Of a stretch of 64,000 nucleotides of DNA, positions 45,497 through 55,378 are shown piece by piece. The position numbers and the translations under genes are program-made. Under the pieces are notes generated by a model that saw only the letters and a list, made by a program, of their open reading frames with translations, was not told the DNA's origin and did not search any database. Source of the stretch: Sphingomonas crocodyli (lineage in GTDB: Bacteria; Pseudomonadota; Alphaproteobacteria; Sphingomonadales; Sphingomonadaceae); the NCBI RefSeq assembly GCF_004005865.1, contig NZ_SACN01000001.1:2790001-2854000 (forward strand), given 5' to 3'. Numbering within the stretch: the first letter of the stretch is position 1; each line of letters opens with the position of its first letter.

Positions 45497-45913
45497 ATGC
45501 CGCTGCGCAACGATGACGAGATCGCCTATCTGCTCATCTCATCGAAGGTGATCGCGATGGTGGGCGCATCCGACCGGCCCGAACGGGCAAGCTATGGCGT
45601 GATGCGCTTCCTCCAGTCGCGCGGCTACAAAGTGATCCCGGTCAACCCGACGCTGGCGGGCCAGACGATTCACGGCGAGCCGGTATTGGCGACGCTGAAG
45701 GAGGTTCACGGCCCGATCGACATCGTCGACATCTTCCGCAATTCCAGCGCGGCCGGTCCGGTGATCGACGAAGCGATCGCGGTCGGCGCCAAGGCAGTGT
45801 GGACCCAGTTGGGCGTCTTCAACGACGAAGCCGTCGCACGGGCCGAGGCGGCGGGATTGAAAGCGGTCGTCGATCGCTGCCCGAAGATCGAGATTCCCAG
45901 GTTGGGCCTCTGA
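45497..45913 (+). CDS. CoA-binding domain protein, YccU-like (138 aa)
   Basis: Single Rossmann-type CoA-binding domain resembling the N-terminal part of succinyl-CoA synthetase alpha: SSKVIAMVGASDRPERASYGVMRFLQSRGYKVIPVNP, then IDIVDIFRNSSAAGPVIDEAIAVGAKAVWTQLGV and a final VVDRCPKIE. Length fits the stand-alone YccU family, whose physiological role is not settled. It sits behind mrp and converges on the CysQ-like gene across a long inverted repeat. Confidence 0.92.
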   Translation: MPLRNDDEIAYLLISSKVIAMVGASDRPERASYGVMRFLQSRGYKVIPVNPTLAGQTIHGEPVLATLKEVHGPIDIVDIFRNSSAAGPVIDEAIAVGAKAVWTQLGVFNDEAVARAEAAGLKAVVDRCPKIEIPRLGL

Positions 45914-45915
45914 TT

Positions 45916-46045
45916 AATCCTCCCCGGCACGGGGAGGTGGCATGCCGCAGGCATGACGGAGGGGGTTGGCCACAATCGCCACGCCTGCCTCTCGCCCCCT
46001 CCACCGGCTTCGCCGGTCCCCCTCCCCGTTCCGGGGAGGATTTTT
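45916..46045. repeat. Long inverted repeat between convergent genes, related to the 13005 element
   Basis: The left arm 45916-45940 (AATCCTCCCCGG...GGGGAGGTGG) and the right arm ending at 46045 (CCCCCTCCCCG...CGGGGAGGATT) are complementary with about two mismatches, each containing its own CCTCCCCG/CGGGGAGG hairpin. The inner GACGGAGGGGG segment is shared with the element at 13005-13127. Both copies separate converging genes. Confidence 0.78.
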
Positions 46046-46823
46046 AGCGGACCACCGCTTTGGCCGCCCGCTCCGCCAGCCGTTCGACCGCGACGGCGTG
46101 GATGGCGGGGGCGGTCGCGAGAACGCCGAACGCCTCGCCCTTGGTCGAATTGTAGCGCAGCGGACGGCCGAGCGCGTCGGTGACGGTCGCCCCCGCTTCC
46201 TGCGCGATCAACGCGGCCGCAGCGATATCCCATTCGTGGCCCCAGCGGATCGCCGCGAGCAGATCGGCCTGATCGTTCGCGATCATCGCGATGCGCAGCG
46301 CGATCGAGTTCGGCTTGTGAACCATCGTCAGATCGCCGTCGCGGCGCGGCAGGGCATCGGCGGGCACGCGTGAGCCGACGATCTCGGTCCGTTCCGAACT
46401 GCGGATCGGGACGCCGTTGAGGGTCGCGCCCCTGCCCGCCTGCGCACGCCAATGTTCGCCACGCGCGGGGGCATCGAGCACGCCGATCAGCGGCCGCCCA
46501 CCCTCGACCAGGGCGATCGACACCGCCCAGCCTTCGCGCCCGCGCACATAATCGCGTGTCCCGTCGATCGGATCGACGACCCAGACGCGCGCGCAGTTGA
46601 GCCGGTGCGCATCATCGGCGGTCTCCTCCGACAGCCAGCCGGCGTCGGGATCCAGCGCCATCAGCCGTTCGCGGAGCAATGCATCGGCGGCGAGATCAAT
46701 TTCGCACACCGGGCTGGTGTCGCCCTTTTCCCAATGCTTGAAGACGCCCCGCCACGAGGCGTGCGCCATCGCGCCGACCTCCGTCGCGACCGCGCTTACC
46801 GCATCGAGAAATTGTTCAGGCAC
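46044..46823 (-). CDS. Inositol-monophosphatase-family phosphatase, CysQ-like (259 aa)
   Basis: Lithium-sensitive, magnesium-dependent phosphatase fold. Metal-site motifs are SEETADD (70-76), WVVDPIDGTRDY and the C-terminal GHEWDIAAAALIAQEAG. Closest functional guesses are 3'(2'),5'-bisphosphate nucleotidase (CysQ) or a related sugar/nucleotide phosphatase; the motifs do not separate them. Its start overlaps the end of pmbA by eight bases on the same strand. Confidence 0.9.
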   Translation of the reverse strand: MPEQFLDAVSAVATEVGAMAHASWRGVFKHWEKGDTSPVCEIDLAADALLRERLMALDPDAGWLSEETADDAHRLNCARVWVVDPIDGTRDYVRGREGWAVSIALVEGGRPLIGVLDAPARGEHWRAQAGRGATLNGVPIRSSERTEIVGSRVPADALPRRDGDLTMVHKPNSIALRIAMIANDQADLLAAIRWGHEWDIAAAALIAQEAGATVTDALGRPLRYNSTKGEAFGVLATAPAIHAVAVERLAERAAKAVVR

Positions 46824-48162
46824 CAGCGACCATCATCCCTTCGATCCGCACCGTCGGCGCATCAATCGCGCGGCGGAACTCCAGATCCGATGCCGGCACT
46901 AGCTGACGGTACATGTCTCGGAGATTACCGGCGACCGTGATCTCGGCGACCGGTTCGGCAATCTGGCCGTCGCGGATCACGAAGCCCGATGCGCCCCGGC
47001 TATAATCGCCGGTGACGCCGTTGACGCCCTGACCGATCAGTTCGGTGACATAGACGCCCAGCTTGATGTCGGCGATCAGCTCGGCCGGCGAAAGCGCGCC
47101 TGCGCCGAGATAGAGGTTGGTTGCGCTCGTCCCCGGCGGGCCGCCGACGCCGCGCGTGGCATGGCCGGTCGGAGCGAGGCCCAGCTGGCGGGCCGAGGCG
47201 CTGTCCATCAGCCATCCGGTCAGCACGCCATCGGCGATGATGTCACGCGGGGCGGTGGGCAGGCCTTCGCCGTCGAACGGCTTCGACCGCAGGCCGCGCG
47301 GGCGGAGAGGATCGTCGCGCACGGTGATGCCCCTGGCGAACACCTCGGTTTCAAGCGCATCGAGCAGGAAGCTGGTCTTGCGCGCGATCGCGGCGCCCGT
47401 GATCGCACCGATCAGATGGCCAAGCAGGCCCGAGCTGACGCGCGGATCATAGACGACCGGCATCGCGCCGCTCGACAGCTTGCCCGGATTGAGACGCTTG
47501 ATCGCACGATCGCCCGCGCGCGCGCCGATCGTCACCGCATCCTCCAGATCGGCGAAGTGACGCGACGAATGATAGGCATAGTCGCGCTGCATCGCCCCGC
47601 CCTCGCCCGCGATCACGCTGGCCGAACAGCCATAGCCGGTGGTCGCATAGCCGCGCGTAAAGCCCGTGCTGGTGGCCAGCGCGATCACGCTGCGGCTGGC
47701 CGACGATCCTGCGCCCTCGCTGTTGGTGACGCCTGCGACGGCGCGCGCCGCATCTTCGGCCGCCAGTGCGCGTTCGCGCAGTTCGGTGGGCGACGGATCG
47801 GCGCCATCGTCGCCGTCGACATGGGGTGCCGCGCCCTTGAGCAGCAATTCCTCAGGCGCGAGGCCCGCCCACTGATCCTCAGGCGCCTCGCGCGCCATCG
47901 CGACGGCGCGGTCGACCAGCGCGGAGAGCGCCTCGGCCGACAGATCCGACGAGGAGACGCTCGCCGATCGGCTGCCCACGAACACGCGCAGGCCGATTTC
48001 CTCACCCTCCGACCGTTCGACATCCTCGAGCGCGCCGAGGCGGATCGACACCTGGGTCGAGCCGCTGCCGGCATAGAGCGCGTCGGCGGCATCGGCCCCC
48101 GCCTTGCGGGCGGCGGCGATCAAATCTGCGGTGCGGCTTTCGGCGTCGGCGATGGTCAGCAT
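46816..48162 (-). CDS. pmbA: TldE/PmbA metalloprotease homologue (448 aa)
   Basis: Partner of TldD in a periplasm-independent peptide-maturation and degradation protease. The N-terminal domain (ALYAGSGSTQVSIRLGALEDVERSEGEEIGLRVFVGSRSASVSSSDLSAEAL) and the C-terminal half (PVVYDPRVSSGLLGHLIGAITG, GDYSRGASGFVIRDGQIAEPVAEITVAGNLRDMYRQL) are typical of PmbA. PmbA lacks the metal-binding HExxxH found in TldD, as here. The ATG at 48162 was preferred because a longer reading is not homologous. tldD is not nearby. Confidence 0.93.
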   Translation of the reverse strand: MLTIADAESRTADLIAAARKAGADAADALYAGSGSTQVSIRLGALEDVERSEGEEIGLRVFVGSRSASVSSSDLSAEALSALVDRAVAMAREAPEDQWAGLAPEELLLKGAAPHVDGDDGADPSPTELRERALAAEDAARAVAGVTNSEGAGSSASRSVIALATSTGFTRGYATTGYGCSASVIAGEGGAMQRDYAYHSSRHFADLEDAVTIGARAGDRAIKRLNPGKLSSGAMPVVYDPRVSSGLLGHLIGAITGAAIARKTSFLLDALETEVFARGITVRDDPLRPRGLRSKPFDGEGLPTAPRDIIADGVLTGWLMDSASARQLGLAPTGHATRGVGGPPGTSATNLYLGAGALSPAELIADIKLGVYVTELIGQGVNGVTGDYSRGASGFVIRDGQIAEPVAEITVAGNLRDMYRQLVPASDLEFRRAIDAPTVRIEGMMVAGA

Positions 48163-48316
48163 GGGGGCGGACTTAGGTAGCCGGGCGGCCAAGGTCAAAC
48201 GCGTTGCCGATCGAAACGAGACCACGCAAAGGATCGCGCGGAGAAATCCCGATTTCGCGCCAAAAATTCGTTCCGATTCCGGATCAACTCTGGAACCAAA
48301 GCCCGAATTGCGCGTA

Positions 48317-48811
48317 ATGATCCATTCAAGCTCATATCGCGGGTTGGGGAACGCCGTGGACGAAGAGATCACTCTGGACTTCGAGCTGGTGCTCGAAACG
48401 CTGCGATCGAACATCGATACCTATCGCGCGGCATCGGAATGCGCGCGCCGTTATCGGGTCTATGCCTTCTTCCGACATGAAGAGATGCGGCGGCAGAAAT
48501 TGCTCAAGCTCGCCGATGCGGGCGCGCTGCCGGTGCCCCTGCCCTTCACCCGCCGCGTCAGCCTCGTCTTCCAGCGGATCGCGACGCGGATGCGTCTGCG
48601 CGGCTGCGAGGAGCGCCAGTCGATTGCCGAGGTGCGGCATGCCGACGTCATGCTGGGCGAACTGATTAACCGCGTCCTCGATCGCTGCGACGATCTGCCC
48701 TACGTTCACAGCTGGCTGGTCGGCCTCAAGGACGTCCTCGACGATGCCGAGCGACAGATGGATGAGCTTGAGCATCTCAACCGCCCGATGGCCCAAGCAA
48801 TGGCCGCTTAG
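48317..48811 (+). CDS. Conserved hypothetical helical protein (164 aa)
   Basis: Not recognised. The protein is predicted mostly helical: LDFELVLETLRSNIDTYRAASECARRYRVYAFFRHEEMRRQKLLKLADAG, then a hinge PVPLPFTRR and further helices ending LDDAERQMDELEHLNRPM. It may form a four-helix bundle. No signal, membrane helix or motif is seen. The start at 48317 is uncertain. Its end overlaps the ubiA stop by four bases in convergent orientation. Confidence 0.65.
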   Translation: MIHSSSYRGLGNAVDEEITLDFELVLETLRSNIDTYRAASECARRYRVYAFFRHEEMRRQKLLKLADAGALPVPLPFTRRVSLVFQRIATRMRLRGCEERQSIAEVRHADVMLGELINRVLDRCDDLPYVHSWLVGLKDVLDDAERQMDELEHLNRPMAQAMAA

Positions 48812-49719
48812 GCAGTCTGCCCGACCACGAAGCACGCCAGGAACATCAGCAGCCCCGCAAAACGGTTCGACCGGAATTTGGCGAGCGCATCGGCGGGGTC
48901 GGCGCGGTTGAGCGCCGCGACCTGCCAGCCGAGATGCGCGCCGATCGGCAGCAGAGCGGCTAGCGCGAGCGGATCGGGGCGGACCTGCCAGAAAGCCGAG
49001 GCCCAGCATCCGATCGCGATGACGTAGAGCAGGGCCACGCCGCTCCGCGCATGACGGCCGAGCGCGCGTGCCGACGATTTGACGCCCGCCAGCACATCAT
49101 CCTCGATATCCTGCAGCGCATAGATCGTGTCGTAACCGATCACCCAGAAGATCGACCCGGCGTAAAGCACCCACATGACCGGCGAGAAACCGCCCGTCAC
49201 CGCTGGCCAGGCGACGATCAGCGCCCAGGAGAAGACCATCCCGAGCCATGCCTGCGGCCACCAGGTGATCCGCTTCATAAAGGGATAGGCGGCCACCGCG
49301 CCGAGGCTGGCGACCGCGACGATTGCGGCGAACATGTTGAGCTGGAGCAGGACGACCAGCCCGATCAGGCAGAGCAGACCCAGGAAGCGCCAGGCCTCCC
49401 CCACCCCGATCCGCCCGCTCGCGACCGGGCGGCTCGCGGTCCGTGCGACTTTGGCGTCGAGATCGCGATCGACGATATCGTTGAGGACGCAGCCCGCCCC
49501 GCGCATCGCCCAGGCGCCTAGGCCGAACCACAGGAACAGATCCCAGCGATCGAGCGCATGCCCCGAAAGCGCGATCGCCCACGCACCGGGCCAGAATAGA
49601 AGCCACACCCCGATCGGCCGATCGATCCGCGCCAGTTGGACATAGTCGCGCATGCGCGGCGGAAGCCGTTCGAGCAGACCGCGACTCTGGCTGTCGGCGA
49701 CGATGTCGGGGCGTTCCAT
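48808..49719 (-). CDS. ubiA: 4-hydroxybenzoate polyprenyltransferase (303 aa)
   Basis: Membrane enzyme joining a polyprenyl chain to 4-hydroxybenzoate in ubiquinone synthesis. The two Asp-rich motifs are NDIVDRDLD and DTIYALQDIEDD; seven to nine membrane helices fill the rest. Opening LARIDRPIGVWLLFWPGAWA is typical of UbiA. Length is normal. It is divergent from the TonB receptor gene; the 253-bp gap between them (49720-49972) holds no supported gene. Confidence 0.96.
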   Translation of the reverse strand: MERPDIVADSQSRGLLERLPPRMRDYVQLARIDRPIGVWLLFWPGAWAIALSGHALDRWDLFLWFGLGAWAMRGAGCVLNDIVDRDLDAKVARTASRPVASGRIGVGEAWRFLGLLCLIGLVVLLQLNMFAAIVAVASLGAVAAYPFMKRITWWPQAWLGMVFSWALIVAWPAVTGGFSPVMWVLYAGSIFWVIGYDTIYALQDIEDDVLAGVKSSARALGRHARSGVALLYVIAIGCWASAFWQVRPDPLALAALLPIGAHLGWQVAALNRADPADALAKFRSNRFAGLLMFLACFVVGQTA

Positions 49720-49972
49720 TCCGCTCCCCTACCCGCTCGCGGCGCGCGAAGTCGAGCGATATGGCAGGCCCCGGATTGGGGACTGCGCGGGGCCACAGAA
49801 AGGCCCTGATGAAATTCCTTATGCCATACGACATTCAGACCAGCGGAGCGGCCCATCTTTCGGTTGACCGCGATTGTCGCGCCCACTCAAAACAGGTCAC
49901 TCTTTGGAAGTGCGACTGCCAGAAGAAGCCAGCGCCTCCAAATATAACAAATAATGACGAGTGGAGAGTGCC

Positions 49973-52354
49973 ATGAGAGAGGGAATGAGGGGATGGCGCG
50001 CGTGCGCCTTCCTGACCAGCGCATCGTTGTTGGCCATCGGTTCGGCCGCCAGTGCACAGGATGTCGCGCCGCAGGCGACGTCCGGCCTGGAAGACATCGT
50101 CGTCACCGCGCAGAAGCGCGAGCAGAACCTGCAGGACGTGCCGGTGTCGATCACCGCGATCAGCGAGAATGCGCTGGTCGCCAACCGCATCGTCAACATT
50201 CAGGATCTGAACTCGGCCGCGCCGAACCTGACCATCCGTCAGGCGACCGGCGGCACGCTCTACGCCTCCTATACGATCCGCGGCCTCTATGCGCAGGGCG
50301 CGTTGACCGGGCAGGATCGCGGCGTCGCGCTCTATATCGATGGCGTCTATCTGGGCAACGCCAACGGCGCGATCTTCGAACTGGCCGACATCTCGCGCAT
50401 CGAAGTGCTGCGCGGACCGCAGGGCACCCTGTTCGGCCGCAACGCGACCGGCGGCGCGATCAGCCTGATCACCCGCGATCCCAGCGGCGATTTCGGCGTG
50501 CGGCAGGAACTGTCCTACGGCAATCGCAACTATATCCGATCCAAGACCCGCGTCGACCTGCCAGCATGGGGTCCGCTGGCCGTATCGGCGACCTACACCC
50601 ATTCCGAACAGCGCGGCGACACCCGCAACCTGGGCGCGGGGACCAAGTGGGATTATACCGCCGCGACGGGTGGCCGCACCGGCATCCTCACCTCGCCGAA
50701 ATGGCTGGGCAGCAACAATACCGAAGCGGTGGCCTTCTCGGCCAAGCTCGAGGCGAGCGACAATCTCGACATCAGCTACAAGTTCGATTTCACCCAGAAC
50801 AATTACACGCCTTATGCGAATGGCCAGGCGTATCTTCCCGCTGCAGGTCTCGGCGCGATCTACAATGCGCCGGGCCGGGTGGTGAATCCCTCGCCGGTCA
50901 CGACGAAGCGGCCCGACGGAGTAAATAACTGGTTCACGACGCCGAGCCAGCAGACGAGCTATGGCCACAACCTGACGCTCGTCTATCGGCTGAACGACGA
51001 GATCACGTTCAAGAACATTCTCGCGCGGCGTTACAACAAGATCGACCCGCACAGCTTCCAGTTCGACGGCTTGGGCGGCATCCTCGCCGCGCCCAATGCC
51101 ACCACCCTGCCCCTGTTGATCAGCGTGATCAGCAACGGGAATACGCAGAAGCAGTGGAGCAACGAGTCCCAGATCAACATCGACACGGACTGGTTCAAGC
51201 TGACGGCCGGCTATTTCCATTTCCACGACAACAACAAGGTCGATCAGTTCCTGGGCGTGCGTGCATCCGCTTCGGGTATCGTCGCGCCCAATTATGTGAT
51301 CCCGCTGCCGCCCGCGAACCTGCCGGCCGGAGCACCGACTTGCCCGCTGGGCGTGGTGCGTGCCGGCTGCCCAGGTCAGCAGGTCGTGCCGGGTATCTCG
51401 ATCGTCAATTCGGATGCCTTCTTCGTCCAGCCCGAGTTCAAGATCCTCGACAATCTGGACCTCGTGCTCGGCGCGCGTCTGACCATCGATCGGAAGAAGG
51501 GTGCGTTCCGCGGTCTGGCGTTCGCGCCCTATCGCAACAGCAAGCCGACCTATCTGGCGGGCCTTAACTACAAGTTCGACGACGACACGCTGATCTACGG
51601 CAAATATGTCACCGGCTATATCTCGGGCGGCAACTATTTCGGCATCGAATATGGTGAGGAAACCTCAAGCTCGTGGGAAGCGGGCTTCAAGACCGAGCTG
51701 TTCGATCGCCGCCTGCGCAGCAACCTTGCGCTGTTCAGCGTCAAATATGGCAACCTGCAGCAAACGCTGGCGGGTCAGCAGGTCGGCCGCCCCGATCTGT
51801 CGTCGATCGTGCTCAATGCGGGCAACGCGAAGGCCAAGGGCTTTGAATGGGAGAACACGCTGGTCCCCGTCGATGGGCTGACCCTGACGGCATCGGTTGG
51901 CTATACCGATTTCAATTACGTTGACGGCACGCTGAACGCCAGTCAGTTCCCGGCAGGGCAGCGGCCTCGCGCGGTGTATCGCCCAAAATGGTCGCTCAAC
52001 ACCGCGATCGAATATCTGACCCCGCCGGTCTTCGGCGACGCCCAGCTGCTCGCGCGCGTCGACGCCAATTACAAGACCCGCGAATATTTCCGCAGCGTGG
52101 ACAACCCCACCCTGCTGGCCGCGCCCGATCCGGGCTATCTCGCCGGGACGGAGGTCGGTCCGCGCTGGCTGGCCAATGCCCGCCTCGCGCTGCGTGGGGT
52201 CGAGGTGGCCGGCAGCAAGGTCGAGATCGGCCTGTGGGGCAAGAACATCTTCAACAACAAGGACCTGACCTACGTGTCGGGCATCTACACCTTCAACCCG
52301 GCCACCTACGAGCGCGAGCGCTCCTACGGTATCGATCTGAACTTCCAGTTCTGA
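49973..52354 (+). CDS. TonB-dependent receptor, second copy (793 aa)
   Basis: Outer-membrane uptake channel. Signal peptide (about 8-29, ending GSAASAQD), TonB-box-like EDIVVTAQKREQ, plug domain (about 40-160) with DLNSAAPNLTIRQ, VALYIDGVYLGNANG and RIEVLRGPQGTLFGRNATGGAISLITRDP, then a barrel ending in YGIDLNFQF. This FGRNATGG subfamily is abundant in sphingomonads and is unrelated in detail to the receptor at 20364. The ATG at 49973 was chosen for its GGAGAG ribosome site over a GTG four codons upstream. No adjacent metabolic genes hint at its ligand. Confidence 0.95.
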   Translation: MREGMRGWRACAFLTSASLLAIGSAASAQDVAPQATSGLEDIVVTAQKREQNLQDVPVSITAISENALVANRIVNIQDLNSAAPNLTIRQATGGTLYASYTIRGLYAQGALTGQDRGVALYIDGVYLGNANGAIFELADISRIEVLRGPQGTLFGRNATGGAISLITRDPSGDFGVRQELSYGNRNYIRSKTRVDLPAWGPLAVSATYTHSEQRGDTRNLGAGTKWDYTAATGGRTGILTSPKWLGSNNTEAVAFSAKLEASDNLDISYKFDFTQNNYTPYANGQAYLPAAGLGAIYNAPGRVVNPSPVTTKRPDGVNNWFTTPSQQTSYGHNLTLVYRLNDEITFKNILARRYNKIDPHSFQFDGLGGILAAPNATTLPLLISVISNGNTQKQWSNESQINIDTDWFKLTAGYFHFHDNNKVDQFLGVRASASGIVAPNYVIPLPPANLPAGAPTCPLGVVRAGCPGQQVVPGISIVNSDAFFVQPEFKILDNLDLVLGARLTIDRKKGAFRGLAFAPYRNSKPTYLAGLNYKFDDDTLIYGKYVTGYISGGNYFGIEYGEETSSSWEAGFKTELFDRRLRSNLALFSVKYGNLQQTLAGQQVGRPDLSSIVLNAGNAKAKGFEWENTLVPVDGLTLTASVGYTDFNYVDGTLNASQFPAGQRPRAVYRPKWSLNTAIEYLTPPVFGDAQLLARVDANYKTREYFRSVDNPTLLAAPDPGYLAGTEVGPRWLANARLALRGVEVAGSKVEIGLWGKNIFNNKDLTYVSGIYTFNPATYERERSYGIDLNFQF

Positions 52355-52377
52355 TCGACCCGGATTGCGGGAAATCG

Positions 52378-52416
52378 ACCGGCGGCGGACCATGTCCGTC
52401 GCCGGTTCGTGTTTTT
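52378..52416 (+). terminator. Rho-independent terminator after the TonB receptor
   Basis: Thirteen-pair stem ACCGGCGGCGGAC / GTCCGTCGCCGGT (one mismatch) with a CAT loop, followed by TTTTT that touches the convergent engB stop codon. Confidence 0.88.
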
Positions 52417-53089
52417 AGAGGATCGCTTCGAGGATCGCGGCGCGGAGTTCGGCGATGCCGAAATCCTTCTCGCTCGACGTCACCAGCAGCTTGGGGTGCG
52501 CCGCGACGTGGGTCTTGGCCTCCGCCGCCGTCCGTTCGGTGACGGCCTTGAGCTCGCTCGCCTTGATCTTGTCGGCCTTGGTGAGGACGAGGTGGTAGGA
52601 GACCGCCGCCTCATCGAGCATCTTCATCACTTCGCGATCGACATCCTTGATGCCGTGGCGGCTGTCGATCAGGACGAGCGCACGGCGCAGCACCTGCCGC
52701 CCGCGCAGATAGTCGTTCACCAGGAACCGCCACTTCTTGACGATATCCTTGGGCGCCTTGGCGAAACCGTAGCCCGGCATGTCGACGAGGCGCATGACCG
52801 GCGCGGTCTCGCCGCTCTCATCCGCCGCACCGCCGCCGATGTCGAAGAAGTTGAGTTCCTGCGTGCGCCCCGGCGTGTTCGACGTGCGGGCAAGCCCGTT
52901 GCGGTTGGTCAGCGCGTTGAGCAGCGACGACTTGCCGACATTCGATCGGCCCGCAAAGGCGATCTCCGGCGCGTCCGCCTCGGGCAGGAAGTTGAGGCTG
53001 GGCGCCGAGCGCAGGAAGGCGATCGGCCCGGCGAAAAGCTTCCGCGCGGGCTCGATCAGTTCCTCGGTGCGGTCGGTATCGTCGCTCAC
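52415..53089 (-). CDS. engB: Ribosome-biogenesis GTPase EngB/YsxC (224 aa)
   Basis: GTPase for assembly of the large ribosomal subunit. G1 is GRSNVGKSS (47-55), followed by the G2 region RTSNTPGRTQELNFF, G3 DMPGYG, G4 TKADK and G5 TSSEKDFG. It starts at a GTG that overlaps the yidC stop (GTGA), so it is coupled to yidC. It ends the rpmH-rnpA-yidD-yidC-engB run. Confidence 0.95.
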   Translation of the reverse strand: MSDDTDRTEELIEPARKLFAGPIAFLRSAPSLNFLPEADAPEIAFAGRSNVGKSSLLNALTNRNGLARTSNTPGRTQELNFFDIGGGAADESGETAPVMRLVDMPGYGFAKAPKDIVKKWRFLVNDYLRGRQVLRRALVLIDSRHGIKDVDREVMKMLDEAAVSYHLVLTKADKIKASELKAVTERTAAEAKTHVAAHPKLLVTSSEKDFGIAELRAAILEAIL

Positions 53090-54804
53090 TTCTTTGCCGG
53101 TGCCGTTGTTGCCGCCGCGGCCTTGATGCCCGGATGGCGGCTGTAGAGGAAGGCCTGCTGCGCGATGGTCAGCACGTTGGAGGTGATCCAGTACACCAGC
53201 AGGCCGGCCGCGAACGGCGCCATGATGAACATCATCACCCACGGCATCAGACCCATGATCTGCGCCTGCGCCGGATCCATGCCCGCCTGCGGGTTAAGCC
53301 GGAACTGCAGCCACATCGAGATGCCGAGCAGCAGCGCGAGCACACCGATGCCCAGGAAAGCCGGGGGCGTGAAATCGAGCAGGCCGAACAGGTTGAGGAT
53401 GTGCAGCGGATCGGGCGCGGACAGATCGCGGATCCACAGGATGAAGGGCTGGTGCCGCATCTCGATCGTGATCATCAGCACCTTGTAGAGCGCGTAGAAG
53501 ACCGGGATCTGCAGGAAGGTCGGAAGGCAGCCCGCGAGCGGATTGACCTTCTCCTCCTGATACAGCTTCAGCATCTCCTGCTGCAGGCGCGGCTTATCGT
53601 CCTTATGCTGTTCCTGCAGCGCCTTCATCTTCGGCTGCACGGCGCGCATCGCGGCCATCGAGCGGAACTGGCGCTGCGCGATCGGGAACATCAGGCCGCG
53701 CACGATGAAGGTGAGCAGGATGATCGCGACGCCGAAATTGCCGACGCCCTTGAACAGCCAGTCGAGCACCCAGAAGATCGGGCGTTCGATGATCTCGAAC
53801 CAGCCCCAGTCGATCGTGCGGCTGAACTGATCGATCCCGAACTTGTCCTGATAGTCGTTCAGGATCGCGACTTCCTTCGCCCCCGCGAAGAAACGTTGGG
53901 TCGCCGTCGCGGTGGCGCCGGGGGCGACGATGGTCGCAGCGCCGCTTTCGACCGCCTGATAGACGTTCGCCTGCGGCGAGAGGAAGCCGGCCTCGATCGT
54001 CGCCTTGGCATCCGGCACCAGCGCCGTCAGCCAGTATTTGTCGCCGAAACCGAGCCAGGTGCCCTTCGATCCGAAGCGAATGCCCGTGGCGCCCGATTCC
54101 CCGACTTCCTTATATTCGGTGAAGGCGATCTTTTCGTCCGCGACCTTGTGCATCGCGCCGATGCGGTTGCTGTACGACCAGGCGTCCTTCGACGCGCCAT
54201 AGCGCGAGATCAGGCCATAGGGACGCGCCGAAACGGGCGCGGTGCCGCCGTTCGCCAGCTTCTGCGTAACGGTGAACATATAGTCCGCGTCGACCGCGAT
54301 CACGGTCTGGAAGGTCTGGCCGCGATTATTCTTCCAGCTGAGCGTAACAGGCTTGGCCGGGGTCAGCGCGGTCGAATCCGCAGTCCACACGCTGTTCGGG
54401 CCGGGGGCGTCGATGCCGTTACCCGTCCAGCCGAAGCCGGCATAATAAGCGTCGGGCGAACCATTCGGCGACAGCAGGCGGATCGGCGGCGAATTCTTCG
54501 CGACCGTTTCCTTGTAGGACTTGAGCAGCAGATCGTCGATCCGCGCGCCCTTCAGGTTGATCGAGCCGGCGAGCTTGGGCGTGTCGATCGCGACGCGCGG
54601 CGCTTCCTTCAGCACGATCGCGCGGTTGCGGATCGCGGCGGGGCCGCTGGTCGCCGGGCCAGGCAGCACCTTTTCCTTGCCGCCCTCGATCTTCGTGACG
54701 GGGGGCTTGGCGACCGGGAAGAAACGGTCGGCCAGCGCCGTCCAGCCGAACAGCACGATCGCCGACAGCACGATCGCAAGGATCAGGTTGCGCTGATTAT
54801 CCAC
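53086..54804 (-). CDS. yidC: Membrane protein insertase YidC (572 aa)
   Basis: Inserts and folds inner-membrane proteins. The N-terminal signal-anchor helix (about 8-27) precedes a large periplasmic domain (about 60-345), then the conserved core from VGNFGVAIILLTFIVRGLMFPIAQRQFRSMAAMR through EEKVNPLAGCLPTFLQIPVFYALYKVL to VYWITSNVLTIAQQ, with four or five membrane helices. A basic C-terminal tail follows. Full length. Upstream are yidD and rnpA. Confidence 0.98.
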   Translation of the reverse strand: MDNQRNLILAIVLSAIVLFGWTALADRFFPVAKPPVTKIEGGKEKVLPGPATSGPAAIRNRAIVLKEAPRVAIDTPKLAGSINLKGARIDDLLLKSYKETVAKNSPPIRLLSPNGSPDAYYAGFGWTGNGIDAPGPNSVWTADSTALTPAKPVTLSWKNNRGQTFQTVIAVDADYMFTVTQKLANGGTAPVSARPYGLISRYGASKDAWSYSNRIGAMHKVADEKIAFTEYKEVGESGATGIRFGSKGTWLGFGDKYWLTALVPDAKATIEAGFLSPQANVYQAVESGAATIVAPGATATATQRFFAGAKEVAILNDYQDKFGIDQFSRTIDWGWFEIIERPIFWVLDWLFKGVGNFGVAIILLTFIVRGLMFPIAQRQFRSMAAMRAVQPKMKALQEQHKDDKPRLQQEMLKLYQEEKVNPLAGCLPTFLQIPVFYALYKVLMITIEMRHQPFILWIRDLSAPDPLHILNLFGLLDFTPPAFLGIGVLALLLGISMWLQFRLNPQAGMDPAQAQIMGLMPWVMMFIMAPFAAGLLVYWITSNVLTIAQQAFLYSRHPGIKAAAATTAPAKK

Positions 54805-54828
54805 AAAGGCTCCTGAAAAAATCCGGCG

Positions 54829-55041
54829 TCACGGGACGGGGTCATATCCCGAGGCACCCCAGGGATGGCATCGACAGATCCGGCGAATCCCGAGCCAGCC
54901 CCCTTTGAGCGCGCCATAGCGCGACACGGCCTCGATCGTATAGGCCGAACAGCTCGGCACATAGCGGCAGGTGGGCGGCAGGATCAGCGACGGGCCATAT
55001 TGCCAGGCGCGCGCGAGCAGGATGATGAGCCGCGCGAACAT
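54829..55041 (-). CDS. yidD: Membrane protein insertion efficiency factor YidD (70 aa)
   Basis: Small membrane-associated protein assisting YidC. Contains the family motif [26 protein letters not shown] and [17 protein letters not shown] with its conserved cysteines. The start overlaps the rnpA stop by one base; yidC begins 24 bases downstream. Confidence 0.97.
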   Translation of the reverse strand: MFARLIILLARAWQYGPSLILPPTCRYVPSCSAYTIEAVSRYGALKGGWLGIRRICRCHPWGASGYDPVP

Positions 55042-55370
55042 CAGCCGACCTTGCGCAGCGCCTTGACCAGCTCGGCGCGCAGACTGGCGAAATCGCGCTC
55101 CACCCCGCCTGCCCGACCGATCAGGATATGATCGGCGCCGGCAATGCCGGATTCGGCCAGCACATCGCGTGCGAGCGCACGGAAGCGGCGCTTCATGCGG
55201 TTGCGAACCACCGCATTGCCGATTTTCTTGGTGACGGTGATGCCAAGGCGCATGACGGGATCATCGTCCCCGCGCGGGCGCACCAACAAAACGAAGCCGG
55301 GCATTGGAGCCCGGCGTCCGTTGTTCGCGGCCAGAAAGTCCGCGCGGCGCTGAAGCACCGCGTAGGACAT
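55041..55370 (-). CDS. rnpA: Ribonuclease P protein component (109 aa)
   Basis: Protein subunit of RNase P for tRNA 5' maturation. The RNR signature region reads [17 protein letters not shown], preceded by [12 protein letters not shown]. The start [12 protein letters not shown] was chosen as the first ATG after rpmH; the ribosome site is weak, and coupling to rpmH, whose stop is eight bases upstream, is likely. Confidence 0.96.
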   Translation of the reverse strand: MSYAVLQRRADFLAANNGRRAPMPGFVLLVRPRGDDDPVMRLGITVTKKIGNAVVRNRMKRRFRALARDVLAESGIAGADHILIGRAGGVERDFASLRAELVKALRKVG

Positions 55371-55378
55371 GTCCGAAG